Positions 33,109 to 42,820 of a DNA stretch of 51,062 nucleotides are shown here, in pieces; position 1 is the stretch's first letter, and every line of letters starts with the position of its first letter. Below the pieces are notes generated by a model that saw only the letters and a list, made by a program, of their open reading frames with translations, had not been told where the DNA came from and searched no databases. This stretch comes from Liquorilactobacillus mali KCTC 3596 = DSM 20444 (GTDB lineage Bacteria; Bacillota; Bacilli; Lactobacillales; Lactobacillaceae). Location of the stretch: the NCBI RefSeq assembly GCF_000260415.1, contig NZ_BACP01000064.1, forward strand, positions 1-51,062, in the 5' to 3' direction. A program made the translations under genes and the position numbers.

Positions 33109-34458
33109 ATGGCACATATTTCATTTGATAGCTCTAACTTAACAAAATTTATTCACGATAATGAATTAGGAGAAATGCAAGCGCTTGTTTCGGCTGTAGA
33201 CAAGGAATTACGTGAAGGTACCGGTGCGGGAAATGACTTTAGAGGTTTTTTGAATTTACCTGCTGATTTTGATAAAGAAGAATTTGCGAGAATTAAGAAG
33301 GCAGCAAAAAAAATCCAATCAGATTCTGAAGTTTTAATTGTAATTGGAATTGGTGGTTCTTATTTAGGAGCTCGTGCAGCAATTGAGTTTATTCATCATG
33401 GTTTCTTTAATCTGCTTCCTGCAGAAAAGAGAAATGCACCACAAATCTTTTTTGCAGGTAATTCAATTAGTTCAACATATGTACATGATTTACTTGAATT
33501 AGTTGGTGACCGTGACTTTTCAGTTAATGTTATTTCTAAATCTGGAACGACAACTGAACCTTCTATCGCCTTTCGTGTTTTCAAGGAAAAATTGATTAAA
33601 AAATATGGTAAAGAAGCTGCTAAGGAACGTATCTATGCGACAACTGACCGTGCACGCGGGGCTTTGAAGACTGAAGCAGATGCCGAGGGATACGAGACTT
33701 TTGTCATCCCTGATGATGTTGGCGGCCGTTTCTCCGTGTTGACACCAGTTGGATTATTACCAATTGCTGCATCGGGTGCAGATGTAGATGCAATCATGCA
33801 AGGAGCAGCAGATGCTCGTGTTGCTTATCAAGATGCTGATTTGACAAAAAATGAAGCATATCAGTACGCTACATTGCGCAATATTCTTTATCGTAAGGGC
33901 TATACTACAGAAATTTTGGAAAACTATGAGCCATCACTCCAGTATTTTTCAGAATGGTGGAAACAATTGATGGGTGAGTCTGAGGGAAAGGATCAAAAGG
34001 GAATTTATCCTTCATCAGCTAACTTCTCGACAGACCTGCATTCATTAGGACAATACATTCAAGAAGGTCGTCGTAATTTAATGGAGACAGTCATAAAAGT
34101 TGCCAAGCCAAACCATGATGTAGAGATACCAAAGGAAAAAGAAAACCTAGATGGTTTGAGATATCTTGAAGGAAAATCAATGGATTATGTCAACACAAAG
34201 GCATTCCAAGGTGTTGTTTTGGCACATACAGATGGGGATGTACCTAATATGATTGTGAATATTCCAGATCGCAGTGCATATACGCTTGGATACACAATCT
34301 ACTTCTTTGAAATAGCTGTTGCAATTTCCGGTTACTTAAATGGGATTAACCCATTCAACCAACCAGGTGTTGAAGCATACAAGAAGAATATGTTCGCATT
34401 ATTGAATAGACCAGGATATGAAGATTTAAGCAAAGAATTGAATGATCGTTTGAAGTAA
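33109..34458 (+). CDS. pgi: Glucose-6-phosphate isomerase
   Basis: Interconverts glucose-6-phosphate and fructose-6-phosphate in glycolysis. It has 449 residues, the short Gram-positive type. Signature blocks: [29 protein letters not shown], the catalytic QLMGESEGK and [10 protein letters not shown], with the last Lys region in [16 protein letters not shown] 33109 is supported by AAGGAG ten bases upstream; an upstream ATG at 33061-phase is not used. Strong codon bias suggests high expression. It is monocistronic with a strong terminator. Confidence 0.97.
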   Translation: MAHISFDSSNLTKFIHDNELGEMQALVSAVDKELREGTGAGNDFRGFLNLPADFDKEEFARIKKAAKKIQSDSEVLIVIGIGGSYLGARAAIEFIHHGFFNLLPAEKRNAPQIFFAGNSISSTYVHDLLELVGDRDFSVNVISKSGTTTEPSIAFRVFKEKLIKKYGKEAAKERIYATTDRARGALKTEADAEGYETFVIPDDVGGRFSVLTPVGLLPIAASGADVDAIMQGAADARVAYQDADLTKNEAYQYATLRNILYRKGYTTEILENYEPSLQYFSEWWKQLMGESEGKDQKGIYPSSANFSTDLHSLGQYIQEGRRNLMETVIKVAKPNHDVEIPKEKENLDGLRYLEGKSMDYVNTKAFQGVVLAHTDGDVPNMIVNIPDRSAYTLGYTIYFFEIAVAISGYLNGINPFNQPGVEAYKKNMFALLNRPGYEDLSKELNDRLK

Positions 34459-34503
34459 ATAGGTTTTAAAGAGATATGCTAAGGATAGAGTTTGAATTAA
34501 TCT

Positions 34504-34562
34504 AGTACAAGTTGACTTTGTGTTGTTGTAACAACACAAAAGTTTAACTTGTACTTTTTTTT
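34504..34562 (+). terminator. Strong pgi terminator
   Basis: Arms 34504-34527 and 34530-34555 pair over more than 20 positions (AGTACAAGTT... with ...AACTTGTACT), followed by eight T residues. Confidence 0.92.
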
Positions 34563-34613
34563 AATAAAGATAATAATTGTTTTTGTAAGTAGTGAAGTGT
34601 TGGAGGTAAAGAG

Positions 34614-35546
34614 ATGAGAAAGAAAAATTTATTTGTGAGTGCAGTTTTAGGGACAGGTATTGCGGGAGCAGTTTTGGTAAGCGAATATTTGTTTAAATTT
34701 GCGTTTAAAAGAGTTGACTATGTTCCAGAGGCGGCTGCTGATAAACAAAAGTATGCTGACAGTTACTGGAAATATGTGGAATGGTTTAAGAAAACTACTA
34801 AGGAACATTGGACTTTCTCAATTGATAATGAAAAAGAAAGTATGTCTGCATACTTTATAAAAGCTAAGAGCAGTTCACCAAACGTCGTAATCATTTCGCA
34901 TGGATACAAGGGCAATGGCGAGACAATGGCAAGTTACGCAAAGATGTTTTATGATATGGGATACAATATCTTGTTGCCCGATGACCGAGGCCATGGTGAA
35001 AGTGCGGGTAAGTATATTAGTTTTGGATGGCTTGATAGATTGGATTATCTGAGATGGATCAATAAGGTAATTGACCGAATTGGAGCAAAGGCAAAAATCG
35101 TTTTGTTTGGGGTCAGTATGGGTGCTGCGACGGTTGAGATGCTGAGTGGAGAAGATCTACCTCCCCAGGTTGAATGTATCATAGCAGATTGTGGATACTC
35201 CAGCATTCATGAAGAGCTAACTTATTTATTGAAGCAGCAATTTCATTTACCAAAATATCCATTTTATCCACTAGTCAGTACAATTAACCACAGACGTTTA
35301 GGGTATTATCTAGATGATATTTCATCGATTGAACAATTAAAGAAAAATCACTTGCCAATCTTTTTTATCCACGGTGAAAAAGATGACTATGTTCCAAGTT
35401 ATATGGCACTGGAAAATTATCGGGCAACAAATGCCGCAAAAGAATTGTGGATCGTAAGGGGTGCAAGTCACGCTGAAAGTTATTGGATTAATCCTGCTGA
35501 GTATAAAAAGCATATTGAAGATTTTTTGGACAAATATTTTATTTAG
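34614..35546 (+). CDS. Alpha/beta hydrolase with N-terminal membrane anchor
   Basis: A 310-residue serine hydrolase (YqkD/DUF-type). An N-terminal hydrophobic segment (about residues 6-22) anchors or exports it. The fold carries the oxyanion stretch VVIISHGYKG, the nucleophile elbow FGVSMGAA (Ser), the acid in HGEKDDYVP and the His in GASHAES. The substrate is unknown. ATG 34614 follows TGGAGG. It is separated from hisJ by only 15 bases, so the two probably share a transcript, though no functional link is obvious. Confidence 0.85.
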   Translation: MRKKNLFVSAVLGTGIAGAVLVSEYLFKFAFKRVDYVPEAAADKQKYADSYWKYVEWFKKTTKEHWTFSIDNEKESMSAYFIKAKSSSPNVVIISHGYKGNGETMASYAKMFYDMGYNILLPDDRGHGESAGKYISFGWLDRLDYLRWINKVIDRIGAKAKIVLFGVSMGAATVEMLSGEDLPPQVECIIADCGYSSIHEELTYLLKQQFHLPKYPFYPLVSTINHRRLGYYLDDISSIEQLKKNHLPIFFIHGEKDDYVPSYMALENYRATNAAKELWIVRGASHAESYWINPAEYKKHIEDFLDKYFI

Positions 35547-35561
35547 ATGAGGTGAAATTCT

Positions 35562-36407
35562 ATGAAAAAAGATGGGCACACACATACAGAGCTTTGTCCG
35601 CATGGCTCGGGTGATTCTACTGCTGAAATGATTGAAAAGGCGATTGAACTTGGCTTTTCAGAATACTGTATTACTGAACATGCACCACTGCCAAAAAGAT
35701 TTGCGTCAGAATTTAGAGGAAACATCGAGGGATTAGAAACAGCATCGCTTAAGTGGTCTCAACTAGATGATTATTTTAAATTATGTGCGAACTTACAAAA
35801 AAAATATGGTGATGTTATCAATATTAAGGTTGGATTTGAAGTTGATTATCTGCCCGGATTCGAGAAAGAAATCAAGCAATTTTTGGATGAGTATGGAGCA
35901 CAAACACAAGAAAATATTTTATCGGTTCATTTTATGAAAGGCGCAGATAATGGTTTTTGGTGTGTCGATTACGATACGGTAGAGTTTGCTGATGGGTTTT
36001 CAAATTTTTTAGCAGATCCGCAAAATCTGTATCATAGATATCTTGAGCTTATTCAGCAGGCAGTTTCAGCAAACTTAGGAAAATATGCGCCACAAAGAAT
36101 AGGCCATATGAACCTGATTAAAAAGTATCAAGATTATTTTGAATTACCAGCAAAATTTGATGCTAATAATCTTGAACTGATTACCAGCATTTTAAATAAT
36201 ATTAAAATCCAAATGCGAGAGCTGGACTTTAATACAGCTGGATTGTATAAACCATATTGCAATGAGGTATATCCAGGGAGTCAGATTATGCAGATGGCTT
36301 GCGAAAAGAAGATTCCTCTTATATTTGGGTCTGATGCTCATTCAATCGCTGAGGTCGGGCATGGATATCATCTGACAGATTTTATAGAAATACTTGACAG
36401 AAAGTAG
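35562..36407 (+). CDS. hisJ: Histidinol-phosphatase (PHP type)
   Basis: Removes phosphate from histidinol phosphate, the eighth step of histidine synthesis. It is a PHP-fold metal enzyme of 281 residues: the N-terminal metal motif is DGHTHTELCPHG, then TEHAP, GFEVDY, SVHFMKG, RIGHMN and the C-terminal FGSDAHS. Start supported by GAGGTGAAA. Although a histidine gene, it lies upstream of the T-box promoter and so outside its control, transcribed with the preceding hydrolase. Confidence 0.93.
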   Translation: MKKDGHTHTELCPHGSGDSTAEMIEKAIELGFSEYCITEHAPLPKRFASEFRGNIEGLETASLKWSQLDDYFKLCANLQKKYGDVINIKVGFEVDYLPGFEKEIKQFLDEYGAQTQENILSVHFMKGADNGFWCVDYDTVEFADGFSNFLADPQNLYHRYLELIQQAVSANLGKYAPQRIGHMNLIKKYQDYFELPAKFDANNLELITSILNNIKIQMRELDFNTAGLYKPYCNEVYPGSQIMQMACEKKIPLIFGSDAHSIAEVGHGYHLTDFIEILDRK

Positions 36408-36421
36408 GTTCGAGTGTATGC

Positions 36422-36450
36422 TTATCTAAAATTAATGAAACTAATATATT
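36422..36450 (+). promoter_or_regulatory. his operon promoter
   Basis: TTATCT at 36422-36427, a 17-base spacer and TATATT at 36445-36450 precede the T-box leader, placing the transcript start near 36457. The -35 is weak. Confidence 0.5.
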
Positions 36451-36456
36451 TCTAAT

Positions 36457-36725
36457 AAAGAATGATTTTGATTAGGAGAGTAGTCAATTACCACTCGTGA
36501 AGAGAGTCTCCGGTGCTGGAAAGGAGACCGAAGTGATTGGTGAAACACACCTATGAATCAATGGATCGAACGCCACTTTTGGCTAGTAAATTTACTCGGA
36601 TAAGCTCGTTAAAGCTGTTGAATTTGTATTCAACATGAGGTTGGTGCTGTGAGGTGCTGACAAATTGAGGTGGAACCGCGGTAATCGTCCTCTTAGTCTA
36701 ATTTTAGACTAAGAGGACTTTTTTA
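36457..36725 (+). promoter_or_regulatory. T-box riboswitch leader of the his operon
   Basis: Untranslated leader sensing uncharged tRNA. Stem I contains the AGTA loop-E motif (near 36480), an apical stem GTCTCC/GGAGAC and a likely His specifier CAC at 36574-36576, next to a lower helix (TTTG-ATTAG at 36467-36475 with CTAGTAAA at 36583-36590). The conserved T-box AGGTGGAACCGCG is at 36668-36680. The terminator arms 36687-36701 and 36704-36718 are perfectly complementary over 15 bp and followed by T residues. Uncharged tRNA would favour the antiterminator. The specifier call is by eye. Confidence 0.9.
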
Positions 36726-36746
36726 TTTTTAAGGAGGCATTAACGG

Positions 36747-37916
36747 ATGCATAAAGTCAATTTACCACTAGGTACAAGAGATGGATTTGGGAAACGTGAA
36801 TCAAAGAAGTATCACATTAAAACTGAGATTGAGAAGAAGCTTCTTGAGAATAATTTCATGAAAGTAAGTACGCCCTTGCTGGAACACAAAGAAGTTTTTG
36901 CAGATTTTGACCTTAAACAGATGGGTACATATCAATTACTTGATAGTAATGATGACAGCTTAATATTGCGCCCCGATTTAACATTACCATTGGCACGTTT
37001 TTTGGCTACTAATAATGTGAAACTCCCACAAAGATTTTATTATGTTGGTGAACGTTTTAAGATATCGAAGGCTTTATCTGGCAAATATAATCAGATGACA
37101 CAGGCAGGAATTGAAATTGTAGGGTATCCTTCAATTCGAGCAGAACTTGAATGTATGCTCTTGATCAATCAAATCAGTACAGAATTTCTCCAAGGAAAGG
37201 TCCAAATAGAATTAGGACATGCACAATTTGCTAACAGTATTCTAGATGAACTAACACAAGATGAACTCTTAAAAAAGCAGATTAAGACGGAGTTATTCAG
37301 AAAGAATATGCCTAAATATCTTGCTTATATATCCGTTTTTAAAGACAGAGAAGAGTATGAATTCTTAGAAAAGTGGCCGCGCTTATTCGGAAATATTTCT
37401 TGGGTTTTACGTAAAATAAAAGAATATGTATTACCAGAAAAAGCACAGCAGATCATCAATGAATTGACTCAGGTTACTTCTTGGTTGGAACAGCTGCCGA
37501 ATCAGAAGGTCTTGCTAGATTTGAGTGTTGCCCCTCCACAAAATTATTATACTGGGATTACTTTCAAAGGTTTTATGGAAAGTATTTCTGAATATGTCTT
37601 TAGTGGCGGCAGATATGATCAGTTATTGGAGAATTTTCAAGAACAGGCTGAACCTGCTGTAGGAATGGGAATCGATTTGGAAATACTTGCGGATTTTTCT
37701 ACTATTTCAGTACAAAAAGAAAGAAAAGATTTATTATACTATCAACCTAATCAACTTGGTCTAGTAAATAAGATTCTTAATGAACACAAATTTGAATTAT
37801 CAATGGAAGACGACTTAAAAAAAGCATTTATTGCTGCACGAAACCAAAATACTAAATTATATATGATTGATAAAGGGGGTAATTTACGAAATGTCACTGA
37901 AGATTGCTTTGACTAA
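36747..37916 (+). CDS. hisZ: ATP phosphoribosyltransferase regulatory subunit HisZ
   Basis: A histidyl-tRNA-synthetase-like paralogue without aminoacylation that completes the short-form HisG enzyme. It has 389 residues, with class II synthetase motif remnants: LILRPDLTLPLARFLA and QAGIEIVG; SGGRYDQLL is the third. Start ATG 36747 follows AAGGAGG and lies 22 bases after the T-box terminator T-run. Its 3' end overlaps hisG by 26 bases. First gene of the his operon. The anticodon-binding domain of HisRS is absent, as expected for HisZ. Confidence 0.92.
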   Translation: MHKVNLPLGTRDGFGKRESKKYHIKTEIEKKLLENNFMKVSTPLLEHKEVFADFDLKQMGTYQLLDSNDDSLILRPDLTLPLARFLATNNVKLPQRFYYVGERFKISKALSGKYNQMTQAGIEIVGYPSIRAELECMLLINQISTEFLQGKVQIELGHAQFANSILDELTQDELLKKQIKTELFRKNMPKYLAYISVFKDREEYEFLEKWPRLFGNISWVLRKIKEYVLPEKAQQIINELTQVTSWLEQLPNQKVLLDLSVAPPQNYYTGITFKGFMESISEYVFSGGRYDQLLENFQEQAEPAVGMGIDLEILADFSTISVQKERKDLLYYQPNQLGLVNKILNEHKFELSMEDDLKKAFIAARNQNTKLYMIDKGGNLRNVTEDCFD

Positions 37917-38532
37917 GGGAAGAATTGAGGAACCAGTGATCGAATTGCTTACGGCTGCCGGAGTTGATTGCGAGCCGCTCAAAAACAAGAAAAGAAAATT
38001 AATAATTAATACTTCCGATGGAGAGTATCAGTTCATTTTAGCCAAGGGTCCAGATGTTACAACGTATTTAAATTCCGGAGTTGTAGATATTGGGATCGTT
38101 GGGAGCGACATCTTGACAGAACATCGTAATGAACAGTACGAATTACTGGATTTAGGAATTGGAAAGTGCCAATTTGTACTTGCCTCAACTACAGACTTTG
38201 AGATTAACAAGGAGGGACGCAGAGTAATCGGAACAAAATATCCACTGATTACGCAAAAGTATTTTGAATCGTTAGGACAAGATGTTGAGGTGATCAAGAT
38301 TGAAGGTTCAGTAGAATTGGCACCATTGATAGGATTAGCTGACGCAATTGTTGATATCACAGAAACGGGGACGACATTAAGAGAGAATAATCTTTTTGTT
38401 TACGATTATTTGGACAAAGTGTCAACAAGATTTGTTGCTAATCGAATGTCGTTAAAACAAAAAGCGCGTGAAATATATTCATTAGTAGATAAGTTGGAAA
38501 AAGTTATTAAAAATAAAGAATTAATAAAATAG
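37891..38532 (+). CDS. hisG: ATP phosphoribosyltransferase catalytic subunit HisG (short form)
   Basis: Catalyses the first step of histidine synthesis, joining ATP and PRPP. It has 213 residues, the short form that lacks the C-terminal regulatory domain and needs HisZ, encoded just upstream. Motifs: KIALTKGRIEEP, DIGIVGSDIL and the PRPP loop DAIVDITETGTTLREN. ATG 37891 has GGGGGT nine bases upstream, inside the end of hisZ. Feedback inhibition by histidine works with HisZ in this type. Confidence 0.94.
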   Translation: MSLKIALTKGRIEEPVIELLTAAGVDCEPLKNKKRKLIINTSDGEYQFILAKGPDVTTYLNSGVVDIGIVGSDILTEHRNEQYELLDLGIGKCQFVLASTTDFEINKEGRRVIGTKYPLITQKYFESLGQDVEVIKIEGSVELAPLIGLADAIVDITETGTTLRENNLFVYDYLDKVSTRFVANRMSLKQKAREIYSLVDKLEKVIKNKELIK

Positions 38533-38543
38533 GGGCGGAAAAA

Positions 38544-39830
38544 ATGAAAATATATCGTGAATCTTTAATTGAAATGAAGAAGATAGTTGCAAGATTAACT
38601 GAGCAGACGACCGATTTAGAAATTGAACGACGTGTTACTGCAATTGTTGAAAATGTCAGAAAAAATGGTGATGAAGCACTCAAAGATTATGAGCAAAAGT
38701 TCGATGGTATTTCACTAGACAACTTCAAGGTATCTACAGCAAAAATTGATGAGGCTTATGATAACCTGCCCAGTGAGATTAAGGAATCACTATTGTTGGC
38801 AAAGAAGAACATTATCAGTTACCACGAACTTGAAAAAGAACAAGGGTTTATTGATACTAATACTCCCGGGATTATTAGGGGGCAGAAAGTTACACCGCTA
38901 GAACGAGTTGGTATCTATGTACCAGGCGGTACAGCCGCATATCCTTCAACAATTTTGATGACGACATTGCCTGCAAAAATTGCCGGTGTAGGTGAAGTTA
39001 TCATGGTGACACCACCACAAAAAGATGGAATCAGTCAAACTGTTTTGGCAGCCGCAAAAGTTGCTGGTGTTGACGCTGTTTACCAAATTGGTGGAGCACA
39101 GGCAATTGCAGCTTTGGCATATGGAACAGAAACAGTACCCGCTGTCAACAAGATTGTTGGACCAGGAAATATTTATGTTGCAACTGCAAAAAAACAGGTT
39201 TTCGGTAAGGTTGCAATTGACATGGTTGCAGGCCCTTCAGAGATTGGTATATTGGCTGATAAGGATGCCAAGCCTAACGAATTGGCTGCTGACCTACTTT
39301 CTCAAGCAGAACACGATGTACGCGCCCGCGCAATTTTAATAACGGATGATGAACAGTTAGCACAAGTAGTTAGCGATCAAGTAACAAAACAATTAGCAAC
39401 GCTTCCTCGTAGGGATATAGCAACAAGGTCAATTAACGAACGCGGATTTATCGCCGTAATGAAATCTATTCCGGAAATGTTTGAATTGATGAATGTTGTT
39501 GCTCCAGAGCACTTGGAAGTACAGCTTGAAGATGCAATGAAATATTTGAGTTTAATCAGGAATGCAGGCTCGGTCTTTTTGGGCAGGTATGCAAGTGAAC
39601 CACTCGGAGATTATGTTGCTGGACCAAACCATGTATTACCAACTGGTGGTACAGCTAAGTTTTCATCTCCATTAGGTGTTTATGACTTTGTTAAGAAAAC
39701 ATCATTTATCAATTTTTCAAAAGAGTCACTGGTAGACGATTTAAAAGCTATTACAACGCTTGCCCGTGTTGAAGGACTCGAGGCACATGCCCGCGCTATT
39801 GAAGAAAGATTCAATCAAAAGGAGAATTAA
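38544..39830 (+). CDS. hisD: Histidinol dehydrogenase
   Basis: Zinc enzyme that oxidises histidinol to histidine in two NAD-dependent steps, the final reactions of the pathway. It has 428 residues. Signatures: [46 protein letters not shown] and APEHLEVQ; zinc ligands fall in these blocks and the late HARAIEER. Start supported by AGGGGCGG. Full length and intact. Confidence 0.96.
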   Translation: MKIYRESLIEMKKIVARLTEQTTDLEIERRVTAIVENVRKNGDEALKDYEQKFDGISLDNFKVSTAKIDEAYDNLPSEIKESLLLAKKNIISYHELEKEQGFIDTNTPGIIRGQKVTPLERVGIYVPGGTAAYPSTILMTTLPAKIAGVGEVIMVTPPQKDGISQTVLAAAKVAGVDAVYQIGGAQAIAALAYGTETVPAVNKIVGPGNIYVATAKKQVFGKVAIDMVAGPSEIGILADKDAKPNELAADLLSQAEHDVRARAILITDDEQLAQVVSDQVTKQLATLPRRDIATRSINERGFIAVMKSIPEMFELMNVVAPEHLEVQLEDAMKYLSLIRNAGSVFLGRYASEPLGDYVAGPNHVLPTGGTAKFSSPLGVYDFVKKTSFINFSKESLVDDLKAITTLARVEGLEAHARAIEERFNQKEN

Positions 39831-39831
39831 T

Positions 39832-40416
39832 ATGAGAGAAGCCGAAGTTACAAGGAATACTGCTGAAACAAAAATAAAAATCAAGTTGAACTTAGATAAG
39901 CAAACAGGAATCAAAATCAATACGGGAGTAGGTTTCTTTGATCATATGCTGACGCTCTTTGCAAAGCATGGACGTTTTGGTCTAGAAGTGATAGCGGATG
40001 GCGATTTAAATGTTGATCCACATCATACAGTTGAGGATACTGGGATTGTTTTAGGAATGTGTTTTAAGGAAGCTTTGGGAGAAAAAAAGCAAATTGAAAG
40101 ATATGGAACAGCTTTCGTGCCAATGGATGAAACACTTGGTCGGGTTTGCGTTGATTTGAGTGGACGTTCATATCTTGTTTTTAAGGCAGAATTAGAGAAT
40201 CCACGCTTAGGTGACTTCGAAACTGAAATTGTGGAAGATTTCTTTCAGGCGGTTGCATTTAGTACTGAGATGAACTTACACGCTGAAATTCTGTACGGGA
40301 GAAATACGCACCATAAGATTGAAAGTTTATTCAAAGCATTTGGCCGGGCAATGAGAAAAGCAGTAACAATTAATCCAGAGATTGAAGGTGTGAACTCAAC
40401 GAAAGGAGTGATTTAA
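39832..40416 (+). CDS. hisB: Imidazoleglycerol-phosphate dehydratase
   Basis: Mn-dependent dehydratase of the sixth step, converting imidazoleglycerol phosphate to imidazole-acetol phosphate. It has 194 residues, monofunctional (no phosphatase domain, matching separate hisJ). Metal sites: [33 protein letters not shown] and [11 protein letters not shown] 39832 stands one base after the hisD stop with AAGGAG upstream; longer in-frame starts inside hisD are rejected. Confidence 0.96.
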   Translation: MREAEVTRNTAETKIKIKLNLDKQTGIKINTGVGFFDHMLTLFAKHGRFGLEVIADGDLNVDPHHTVEDTGIVLGMCFKEALGEKKQIERYGTAFVPMDETLGRVCVDLSGRSYLVFKAELENPRLGDFETEIVEDFFQAVAFSTEMNLHAEILYGRNTHHKIESLFKAFGRAMRKAVTINPEIEGVNSTKGVI

Positions 40417-41028
40417 GTGCTCTCAATAATCGACTATGATGCAGGAAACACATTCAATGTAATTAAGGCATTTAAATATCTTGGAATTGAGGTTCAGTTA
40501 ACAGATAATCCGGAGAAAATTATGAGAAGCTCTGGATTAATACTACCTGGGGTGGGTGCATTCGGACCCGCAATGGAAACTTTAGAGAAAAAAAATTTAA
40601 TTGGCGTTATTAAAGAAGCAGTTTTGATCAATAAAATACCCTTGTTAGGAATTTGTCTCGGAATGCAGATGCTTTTTGAAAAATCAAGCGAATATGGGAA
40701 CCATAAGGGGTTAGGCCTAATCCCAGGCGAAATTAGTGCTATTCCGGAAAAGAGTGGATTGAAGGTTCCTCAAATGGGCTGGAATGAGAACCATCTTAAG
40801 AAAGATGAAACTGATTTTGAATTTATTGCTAATGAATATACATATTTTGTACATTCATATTACGCAGTCTGCGACAAGAAATATTTAATTTCAACAGTTG
40901 ATTATGGGGTGGAAATACCCGCGATGGTTCAAAGCAAGAATGTTTTTGGAACACAATTTCATCCTGAAAAAAGCGGTAAGGTAGGATTAAATATTCTAAA
41001 AACATTTTCAGAGAAGGTGGTTAAATAA
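40417..41028 (+). CDS. hisH: Imidazole glycerol phosphate synthase glutaminase subunit HisH
   Basis: Class I glutamine amidotransferase that supplies ammonia to HisF. It has 203 residues with nucleophile Cys in GICLGMQMLFE, and His and Glu in FHPEKSG. The start is GTG immediately after the hisB stop with AAAGGAGTGAT as ribosome site, so translation is coupled. The stop shares a base with the hisA ATG (TAATG). Confidence 0.95.
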   Translation: MLSIIDYDAGNTFNVIKAFKYLGIEVQLTDNPEKIMRSSGLILPGVGAFGPAMETLEKKNLIGVIKEAVLINKIPLLGICLGMQMLFEKSSEYGNHKGLGLIPGEISAIPEKSGLKVPQMGWNENHLKKDETDFEFIANEYTYFVHSYYAVCDKKYLISTVDYGVEIPAMVQSKNVFGTQFHPEKSGKVGLNILKTFSEKVVK

Positions 41029-41751
41029 TGATTTTTCCAGCAATTGATTTGAAATCAGGTAAGAGTGTCCGTTTATACAAAGGTAACTTCGCAGAAGAAA
41101 CATTAATAGAAGAGACACCTGCACTACAAGCTCAGAAATATCAAGAAGCTGGGATTAAGTGCTTGCATCTAGTTGATTTAGATGGCGCTTTGAAGGGAAC
41201 ACCACAAAACGAAACGGTTATCAAGGATATTAGGAAGCTCTTCACTGGACTAATCGAAATTGGTGGCGGTATTAGGGATTTGAACCGTGTAAAACACTAT
41301 CTTGACCTTGGAATTAACCGTGTAATTATTGGGTCTGCCGCGTTATTCAATCCTGAATTCGTAGTTGAATCCTTAAAAGAATTCGGTGCAGATAAAATTG
41401 TAATAGGTGTGGATGGAACTAACGAGCTAGTAGCGGTAAACGGATGGTTGGACACATCAGATACAAAGATGGAGACTTTAATTGCTAAGATGGAACAGGT
41501 AGGAGCCAGAAACTTTATAGTAACCGATGTTCAAAGGGATGGTACGATGAACGGACCTAATGTTGAGCTATTAAAAAACTTAAAAAAGGTTTAATGGCTG
41601 CAACATTATTGCATCTGGCGGAATTCGTGATATTGAAGATGTAAAAATACTAGTAGCAGCTGGTTTGAAAGATATGGTGGTCGGCAAGTCATTGTTTGAA
41701 GGCAGATTGACATTACAGGAGATTGCTGAGGTGAACGATAATGCTGGCTAA
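41028..41751 (+). pseudogene. hisA: HisA isomerase gene split by a frame disruption
   Basis: Should encode the ProFAR isomerase of the fourth histidine step, a TIM barrel of about 240 residues. The frame from 41028 gives a correct N-terminal three quarters (IFPAIDLKSG, IEIGGGIRD, VDGTNE, TDVQRDGT) but stops at 41592-41594 after NLKKV. The rest is intact in the next frame from 41590 (FNGCNIIASGGIRDIED, MVVGKSLFEGR) and ends with TAA at 41749-41751, 11 bases into hisF. The junction lies at two A6 runs (41573-41578, 41582-41587). One extra A, or two missing T, explains it. The truncated product lacks the last phosphate-binding strands and should be inactive. A sequencing error cannot be excluded. 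Confidence 0.88.
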
Positions 41752-42499
41752 GAGAATTATTCCGTGCCTAGATGTTGATAATGGGAGAGTAAAAAAGGGA
41801 ATTAACTTTGTAAATCTTGTTGATGTTGGTGATCCTGCGACAATTGCGGCAGAGTATGAAAAACAAGGTGCAGATGAATTAGTCTTTCTTGATATTACAG
41901 CTACAAATCAAGAAAGAAGGACAATGAAAGAAGTAGTTGAGCGTGTTTCCAGTCAAGTGTTTATGCCATTAACGGTTGGCGGCGGCATTAAGTCTGTTGA
42001 AGACATGCAAGCATTGTTGCGAGCGGGGGCAGATAAGATTTCGTTGAATTCTGCTGCAGTAGCAACACCTAAACTAATAACGGATGGAGCAAAAAAATTC
42101 GGCAATCAATGTATCGTGGTGGCAATTGACGTTAAACGAAATGTGGAAAAGGATTATTACGAAGTTTACACTCATGGCGGTAAAACAGCCACTGGAATTG
42201 ATGCGCTGGGGTGGGCTCAGAAAGTTGTCAAGCTTGGTGCAGGCGAGTTGCTTGTTACAAGTATGGATAAAGATGGAACCAAATCGGGTTTTGACATTGA
42301 ATTGTACCAAAAACTGTCTGCACTGGTCGATGTACCGATTATCGCATCTGGTGGAGCCGGGACAAGTACAGATTTTACCAATGTTTTTCGGGAGAGTACA
42401 GTGGATGGGGCGCTGGCAGCGTCAGTTTTTCATTATGGTGAGATTACAATCCCCAATCTCAAGAAGATACTGAAAAATCAAGGGGTGAATGTTAGATGA
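41741..42499 (+). CDS. hisF: Imidazole glycerol phosphate synthase cyclase subunit HisF
   Basis: TIM-barrel cyclase, 252 residues, that joins ammonia from HisH to PRFAR, releasing imidazoleglycerol phosphate and AICAR. N-terminal [15 protein letters not shown] has the catalytic Asp; the second Asp is in [18 protein letters not shown] and PIIASGGAG form the phosphate sites. Its ATG lies inside the 3' remnant of hisA. Intact, and the stop overlaps hisI by four bases. Confidence 0.96.
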   Translation: MLAKRIIPCLDVDNGRVKKGINFVNLVDVGDPATIAAEYEKQGADELVFLDITATNQERRTMKEVVERVSSQVFMPLTVGGGIKSVEDMQALLRAGADKISLNSAAVATPKLITDGAKKFGNQCIVVAIDVKRNVEKDYYEVYTHGGKTATGIDALGWAQKVVKLGAGELLVTSMDKDGTKSGFDIELYQKLSALVDVPIIASGGAGTSTDFTNVFRESTVDGALAASVFHYGEITIPNLKKILKNQGVNVR

Positions 42500-42819
42500 G
42501 CAGACCTAATTTTGCAAAGGGCTTAATAACAAGTGTAATTGTTGATGATAAAACAAGCGATGTTTTAATGGTCGCATGGATGAATGAAGAAAGTTATGAA
42601 AAAATGATTGCGACTGGTGAAACCTGGTTTTGGTCACGTTCGAGGCAAGAATTGTGGCACAAAGGGGAGACAAGTGGCAATACACAAGTTGTGAAAAGTA
42701 TTTTGCTAGACTGTGATCAAGATACGCTTTTAATACGTGTACAGCCAGCTGGACCAGCCTGTCATACTGGAAAACGAACCTGCTTTTTCGAAAAAATTAA
42801 TTTCAAAGGAGAAAAGTAA
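42496..42819 (+). CDS. hisI: Phosphoribosyl-AMP cyclohydrolase HisI
   Basis: Zinc enzyme of the third step, 107 residues, opening the purine ring of PR-AMP. Signature [19 protein letters not shown] is complete, followed by the metal residues in [10 protein letters not shown] and [14 protein letters not shown] (three Cys). It is separate from the pyrophosphohydrolase HisE encoded next; in many bacteria the two are fused. ATGA overlap with hisF. Confidence 0.95.
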   Translation: MSRPNFAKGLITSVIVDDKTSDVLMVAWMNEESYEKMIATGETWFWSRSRQELWHKGETSGNTQVVKSILLDCDQDTLLIRVQPAGPACHTGKRTCFFEKINFKGEK

Positions 42820-42820
42820 A

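Noticed and set aside
41582-41588. Programmed -1 frameshift in hisA
   Set aside because: The heptamer is in phase, but a -1 shift enters the wrong frame; the rest of HisA needs +1. It is kept only as a slippage question.
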